NCBI GenBank assembly: GCA_003640335.1
Contig: RBKG01000210.1
Span: 1-10,256, forward strand
Direction: 5' to 3'
Source: Porphyromonas sp.
GTDB taxonomy: Bacteria > Bacteroidota > Bacteroidia > Bacteroidales > Porphyromonadaceae
Length of the DNA stretch: 10,256 bases
Below the pieces are notes generated by a model that made no database searches, was not told the DNA's origin, and saw only the letters and a list, made by a program, of their open reading frames with translations. This document shows positions 6,941 to 10,256 of this stretch, one piece after another. Position 1 is the stretch's first letter; every line of letters starts with the position of its first letter. A program made the position numbers and the translations under genes.

Positions 6941-8401
6941 ATGGAATTTACAGATCAACAGAAACAATTCATTAGAGATTATATAGCTGAAATAAATAGT
7001 GGTGATGCTGCAATTTTTGCAGGAGCAGGGTTGTCTGCTTCTGTAGGTTTTGTAAACTGGAAAGAGTTACTGAGAGACTTAGCGACCGAATTAAATTTGG
7101 ATATTGAAAAGGAGCATGATTTAATTTCTGTAGCACAGTATCATTTCAATAAATTTAAACGTAGTAAGATAAACAACAAGATTATCAACGAGTTTAGCAC
7201 ACTCAAAGTAGGAAGTGAAAATCATAAGATCTTATCCCGTATTGGTATCGATACATTTTGGACGACTAATTATGATCAACTTATAGAAAGAGCATTAGAG
7301 AGCGAAGGAAAGACTGTAGAAATAAAAATTAGACAAGAAGACTTTTCACGAAATATCAAGAAAAAGGATGCCATCGTTTACAAAATGCACGGAGATAAAA
7401 ATTCACCAGATGAAGCTGTTTTGACAAAAGATGACTATGAAACATATAATGATAAGAAAGAATTGTTCTCCACTGCATTAAGAGGTGATTTATTATCAAA
7501 GACGTTTCTATTTATAGGATTTAGTTTTGATGACCCGAATTTGGAATACATTTTAGGGAGAATAAAAATTTTACTAAAAGACAACACTCCTACTCATTAT
7601 TGTTTCTTCAAGGAAGTACAAGAGTTAGACTTTCAAGATACTACAAAAACTTCCGAGCAAAATAAAGAAGATTATTTGTATGCTAAAATCAAGCAAGAAT
7701 TGAAAATTGAAGATTTAATTCGATATGGTATTCGTGCAATAATGGTAAAAGAATATTCTGACATAACTGCAATACTTTTGGAAATTGAGAAAAGACTAAA
7801 AAGGAAAAATATTTTTATTTCGGGCGCAGCTCACGACTATGATCCATATACGGAAGAAACAGCCAAAGATCTTATTCATTCTTTGAGTTACAAATTAGCA
7901 GAAAAAGAGTATAAAATCATTTCAGGCTTTGGTTTAGGTATCGGAAGTATCGTTATTAATGGAGCTTTAGATTTTAAGCTAAACTCAAATTATAGAAGTT
8001 TGGATGACTTACTGGTTTTGCGCCCTTTCCCGCAGATACAATCGGGAGGGCAAAGCATTTCTAAAGTATGGACGGATTACAGGAACGAAATGATCTCAAA
8101 AGCTGGTATCGCAATCTTTGTTTTTGGGAATAAAAAGGTTAGAGAAAATATTGTTAACTCAAATGGTATGGAGGAAGAATTTGAAATTTGTTTAAAGCAC
8201 AATGTTATTCCGATTCCAATAGGAGCAACTGGCTATGTTTCTAAATCTTTATGGGATAAAGTTATAACCAAATTAGAAAGCTATTATCCCAATAATGACA
8301 GTTTATATAATACAATTACAGAGCTTGGGAAAGACAATTCCACAAAAGATAATTTGATAAATAATATATTAACGGCAATTGACATCTTACAAAATATCTA
8401 A
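6941..8401 (+). CDS. thsA: Thoeris ThsA: SIR2-type NADase with C-terminal SLOG sensor domain
   Basis: This is the effector of a type I Thoeris anti-phage system, 486 aa. Residues about 5-280 form a SIR2-like NADase: AIFAGAGLSASVGFVNW (24-40), WTTNYDQLIERAL (107-119) with Asn110, and VYKMHGD (146-152) with His150. These two correspond to the catalytic Asn and His of the Bacillus cereus protein. KTFLFIGFSFDDPNLEYIL follows at 187-205. Residues about 288-480 form the SLOG domain: IFISGAA (291-297), SGFGLGIGSIVINGAL (328-343), LRPFP (360-364) and IPIGATGY (425-432). In characterised systems the SLOG domain binds a cyclic ADP-ribose isomer made by ThsB, which activates NAD+ hydrolysis and stops phage growth. 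I start at ATG 6941, where the N-terminus matches the family. A TTG at 6776 would only add translated TIR pseudogene. The gene is visibly AT-rich (17 of 60 G+C at 7321-7380, against 28 of 60 at 3241-3300 in the MFS gene), which suggests transfer. All key motifs look intact. Confidence 0.95.
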   Translation: MEFTDQQKQFIRDYIAEINSGDAAIFAGAGLSASVGFVNWKELLRDLATELNLDIEKEHDLISVAQYHFNKFKRSKINNKIINEFSTLKVGSENHKILSRIGIDTFWTTNYDQLIERALESEGKTVEIKIRQEDFSRNIKKKDAIVYKMHGDKNSPDEAVLTKDDYETYNDKKELFSTALRGDLLSKTFLFIGFSFDDPNLEYILGRIKILLKDNTPTHYCFFKEVQELDFQDTTKTSEQNKEDYLYAKIKQELKIEDLIRYGIRAIMVKEYSDITAILLEIEKRLKRKNIFISGAAHDYDPYTEETAKDLIHSLSYKLAEKEYKIISGFGLGIGSIVINGALDFKLNSNYRSLDDLLVLRPFPQIQSGGQSISKVWTDYRNEMISKAGIAIFVFGNKKVRENIVNSNGMEEEFEICLKHNVIPIPIGATGYVSKSLWDKVITKLESYYPNNDSLYNTITELGKDNSTKDNLINNILTAIDILQNI

Positions 8402-8403
8402 TT

Positions 8404-8883
8404 ATGGCAAAAAGACAAGTATTTTACAGTTTTCACTATGAAAATGATGTTTTTAGAGTTCAACAAATTCGAAACATTGGCGCATTGGAAGATAATGAAC
8501 CCGTTTCTCCCAATGAATGGGAAAGCATTAAAAGACGCGGAGAAGCTTCAATAAAAGAATGGATTGACGATAACCTTAGATACAAAAGTTGTGTTATCGT
8601 ATTGATAGGAGAAGAAACGGCTAATAGAAAATGGGTACAATATGAGATCAAAAAAGCTTTGAAACTTGGTAAGGGATTAATCGGGGTTTATATACATAAC
8701 CTAAAAGACCCAAGAACGGGAAAATCTTCAAAAGGAAAGAACCCTTTTGATCAATTTATATCCGATGATGGTACCAAACTTTCAAGTATTGTAAAATGCT
8801 ATGACCCCAATCCTAATGATGCCTATAATGAAATTAGAGACAATCTTGAAAATTGGATTGATGAAGCTATAGAATCACGTTAA
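8404..8883 (+). CDS. thsB: Thoeris ThsB: TIR-like signal-producing protein
   Basis: This 159-aa protein has the ThsB-type TIR-like domain (formerly DUF1863, MTH538 fold). Visible markers are VFYSFHYENDVFRVQQIRN (6-24), a helix region around SIKRRGEASIKEWID (41-55), CVIVLIGEETANRKWVQYEI (63-82) with Glu81 in the place expected for the TIR catalytic Glu, and LIGVYIHNLKDP (92-103). In known systems ThsB detects infection, cleaves NAD+ and makes a cyclic ADP-ribose isomer that activates ThsA. The ATG lies 2 nt after the thsA stop in a TAATTATGG junction, so translation is probably coupled. Length and motifs look complete. The gene is AT-rich like thsA. Which phage signal it senses cannot be told from sequence. 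Confidence 0.95.
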   Translation: MAKRQVFYSFHYENDVFRVQQIRNIGALEDNEPVSPNEWESIKRRGEASIKEWIDDNLRYKSCVIVLIGEETANRKWVQYEIKKALKLGKGLIGVYIHNLKDPRTGKSSKGKNPFDQFISDDGTKLSSIVKCYDPNPNDAYNEIRDNLENWIDEAIESR

Positions 8884-9010
8884 TTCTCCTACATTAAACT
8901 AATGAGAGAGCTGTGAGTTCGAGGGAAAAGACATTAAAAACAAAAGTGACCATAAGGATCTGTACCACTGACAAGCACTTTTTCAATACTTAAAATGAAA
9001 CTATAAAGAG

Positions 9011-9050
9011 AAAGAGCTTGCTCCATTAATGATGGAACAAGCTCTTTTTT
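9011..9050. terminator. Intrinsic terminator after thsB, possibly bidirectional
   Basis: AAAGAGCTTG (9011-9020) pairs perfectly with CAAGCTCTTT (9038-9047). After one C-A mismatch, TCCAT pairs with ATGGA around a 5-nt loop. The right arm runs into six T residues (9045-9050), making a strong rho-independent terminator for the Thoeris operon. On the opposite strand the hairpin is followed by TTTCTCTTT, so it may also stop leftward transcription from the integrase remnant. Confidence 0.88.
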
Positions 9051-9075
9051 ATATTCAAGTTATTTGCCCTCTTTG

Positions 9076-9620
9076 TTACTTAAACCTCTCCATATCTCTT
9101 GCAATCTTTTGGTCAATGATTTGGGCATAGATCTGCGTGGTGGCGGCAACGGAGGAATGTCCCACCATCTTGGCAATATTCTCTATCGGAATACTTGCCT
9201 CCAAAGTCAGCGTGCTGAAACTGTGGCGAGCGGACATGGTAGCCCAGTGGAGTACGAACACCACACGCCAAGCCTACTGCTTTGAGGAGGGCAATCAGTT
9301 TATTGTGTCGGGGAATATTTTCGTTTCGGGGAGTGCCTTGCAATCTCTCTCTACTTCCGTTTTTCGTCTTTCCTTACGGATATATCGTTTCCTCCTCGCT
9401 GTTCGTTTCGATTTGCAAAGCTCGCAGAGCCTGCAAGTCGGCAAATAGCAAACCCGTGAAGGTGGAGAAAAGAAACATTCTTTGGCTTAGTTTTGCCCCC
9501 CTCATCCTGCAATGGAAATGCCAAGAGCTTTGCCTCATCGCCTTTGCTTAGCGAACGAGGGTTACGCTCCATGGCTTCATACTTCCCCTCTTCAAATGAA
9601 TTAAAGCATATTGTTCCCCT
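9076..9620 (-). pseudogene. Tyrosine recombinase (integrase), broken by four frame changes
   Basis: Read leftward, pieces of one Bacteroidota-type phage/ICE integrase follow each other in order but in changing frames. They are KYEAMERNPRSLSKGDEAK and LLAFPLQDE (about 9595-9500), FLFSTFTGLLFADLQALRAL (about 9475-9416), YIRKERRKTEVERD (9384-9343), NKLIALLKAVGLACGVRTPL (about 9303-9244) and SARHSFSTLTLEASIPIENI, which runs on to the true C-terminus with a TAA at 9076-9078. The last piece holds the ARH box, a GHSS motif and the likely nucleophile Tyr in TQIYAQI. With four frame changes and no clear N-terminal half, the protein cannot be made. It converges on the Thoeris operon, with the terminator between them, and is probably a relic of the element that carried the defence genes. 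Confidence 0.85.
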
Positions 9621-9908
9621 GACCGACAGCTCGATACATCAATATTCAACCAACAGAGATACTTACTTATTGTTGCAAAGACATAGCCCTCTTTCTTCAA
9701 ATGGAAACGATAATCATCAGATATCTATGATAAGTTAGAGAAATATACTCTTCGTCACGATTTCGTACAAAAGCATTGAGCTTCATCGGAACTTAGATTG
9801 TTGCTATACGCACCCTCACTCTTGCTTTCTCTTTGGGTATTCCTCTGTACTAAGGACAAGAAGTATCGTTGGATTCCGCCTGATGCCTTGTGAGTAGTTC
9901 TTCAGAAG
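9621..9908. other. Gene-free stretch, nothing recognised
   Basis: I see no convincing gene, RNA or promoter here. On the minus strand a short run near 9730-9650 reads FHLKKEGYVFATISKYLCWL, which faintly resembles the core-binding part of tyrosine recombinases and could be the decayed N-terminal region of the neighbouring integrase. That reading is weak. The rest looks like eroded sequence between two mobile-element remnants. Confidence 0.4.
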
Positions 9909-10140
9909 TGCAGTGCACCCCCAAAGTTAGACAATAAACATTTTGAGTTTTCTTATGAGTAGTAAAAAGAGAGAAGAACGATTTTTCAAATTTGCTAAGG
10001 CATATACATCATACTAGATGCCGGTTATTCATTTGAGCATACCCGCATCGCCTATGGTATAAGTGCTACACATCTTAAAGTTTTACGATCAAAATACCTA
10101 CAATAGGGTCCAGTTGGATTGAAAAAAGATAAATACAAAA
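9909..10140 (+). mobile_element. IS3-family insertion sequence remnant, left end
   Basis: The segment TGCAGTGCACCCCCAAAGTT at 9909-9928, continuing AGACAATAAA, looks like the terminal inverted repeat of IS3-family elements in Bacteroidota. It is followed at the expected short distance by a decayed orfA. No orfB transposase or right end is visible before the window ends, and the similarity stops near 10140 where a different repeat-rich sequence begins. This is therefore a truncated, non-functional copy. The family assignment rests on end wording and the OrfA-like reading only. Confidence 0.6.
9955..10140 (+). pseudogene. IS3 orfA-like transposase fragment (helix-turn-helix), broken
   Basis: An ATG at 9955 opens MSSKKREERFFKFAKAYTSY and stops at 10015-10017. 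In another frame from about 10011 the reading continues as LDAGYSFEHTRIAYGISATH and LKVLRSKYLQ, then hits a TAG at 10104-10106, followed by GPVGLKKDKYKSEYG. The order, with an Arg/Lys-rich start, a helix-turn-helix-like GYS..xxxYGIS segment and a G..GL.KK close, is that of OrfA proteins of the IS3 group. One frameshift and one premature stop make it a pseudogene. No second reading frame for the DDE transposase follows. Confidence 0.6.
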
Positions 10141-10247
10141 GTGAGTACGGTGTACTTATTTCCGTGAGTACACGTAAATAAATTCGTACTTACGCGCACT
10201 TAAATCGATACTTGCACTTACCTTTCTGGAGACTTCAGCTGTAGTCT
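10141..10247. repeat. Short repeat block with GTAC-centred words and two hairpins
   Basis: Near-repeats of a GTAC/GCAC word occur in both orientations: GTGAGTAC (10141), GTGTACTTA (10150), GTGAGTACAC (10164), CGTACTTAC (10185), GCGCACTTA (10194) and TTGCACTTACC (10212). GTGTACT (10150-10156) and AGTACAC (10167-10173) form a perfect 7-bp hairpin. AGACTTCAGCTGTAGTCT (10230-10247) is an 18-bp palindrome with two mismatched positions. It begins where the IS3-like similarity ends. Function is unknown; it may be another small dispersed element. Confidence 0.45.
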
Positions 10248-10256
10248 GTACAAACT

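Noticed and set aside
8460..8651. 63-aa minus-strand open frame
   Set aside because: It is antisense to thsB, with no promoter or family features.
8884..9010. Possible tRNA-like or attachment sequence around GTGAGTTCGAG
   Set aside because: No acceptor stem or cloverleaf could be formed, and no matching direct repeat was found on the other side of the island.
9064..9738. Several small plus-strand open frames
   Set aside because: They are shadows of the integrase pseudogene on the other strand or chance frames in eroded DNA.

Overview
The window looks like chromosomal DNA from a Bacteroidota bacterium, probably close to Porphyromonas. The evidence is a single-domain glycogen-synthase-like gene followed directly by a DUF4270 lipoprotein gene, promoter -7 boxes of the TAnnTTTG type, weak Shine-Dalgarno signals, and an IS3-type remnant and integrase pieces of the Bacteroidota kind. 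The species call is inference.

Left part (about 27-6150, all on the minus strand): five tightly packed housekeeping genes, read from right to left. They are a glycogen/starch-synthase-like protein, a DUF4270 lipoprotein, an MFS nucleoside-permease-like transporter, a type I ABC exporter and a YigZ/IMPACT-family protein. Gaps are about 0-40 nt, so one operon is plausible. The likely promoter is at about 6143-6150, inside a perfect 14-bp palindrome. A 10-bp hairpin lies across the MFS stop and the possible GTG start of the ABC gene.

Middle (about 6210-6410): a gene-free stretch full of small GC-rich hairpins, best read as a dispersed non-coding repeat.

Accessory part (about 6480-9050, plus strand, visibly AT-richer than the left part): a type I Thoeris anti-phage system. 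thsA (SIR2 NADase plus SLOG sensor, 486 aa, ATG 6941) is followed 2 nt later by thsB (TIR-like domain, 159 aa). Upstream of thsA lie the remains of a second TIR-domain gene, broken by three frameshifts. Its ancestral stop codon sits 2 nt before the thsA ATG, so the locus was once a three-gene operon tir-thsA-thsB. A TATATTTG -7 box lies upstream and a strong hairpin-plus-T-run terminator follows. The published Thoeris model is that ThsB senses infection and makes a cyclic ADP-ribose isomer, which binds the SLOG domain of ThsA and switches on NAD+ destruction.

Right part (about 9076-10256): genetic debris. There is a tyrosine recombinase on the minus strand with four frame changes, a roughly 280-base stretch with nothing recognisable, an IS3-family end with a broken orfA, and a short block of repeated and inverted GTAC-containing words. 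This wreckage marks the site as an old mobile-element landing zone and suggests how the defence genes arrived.
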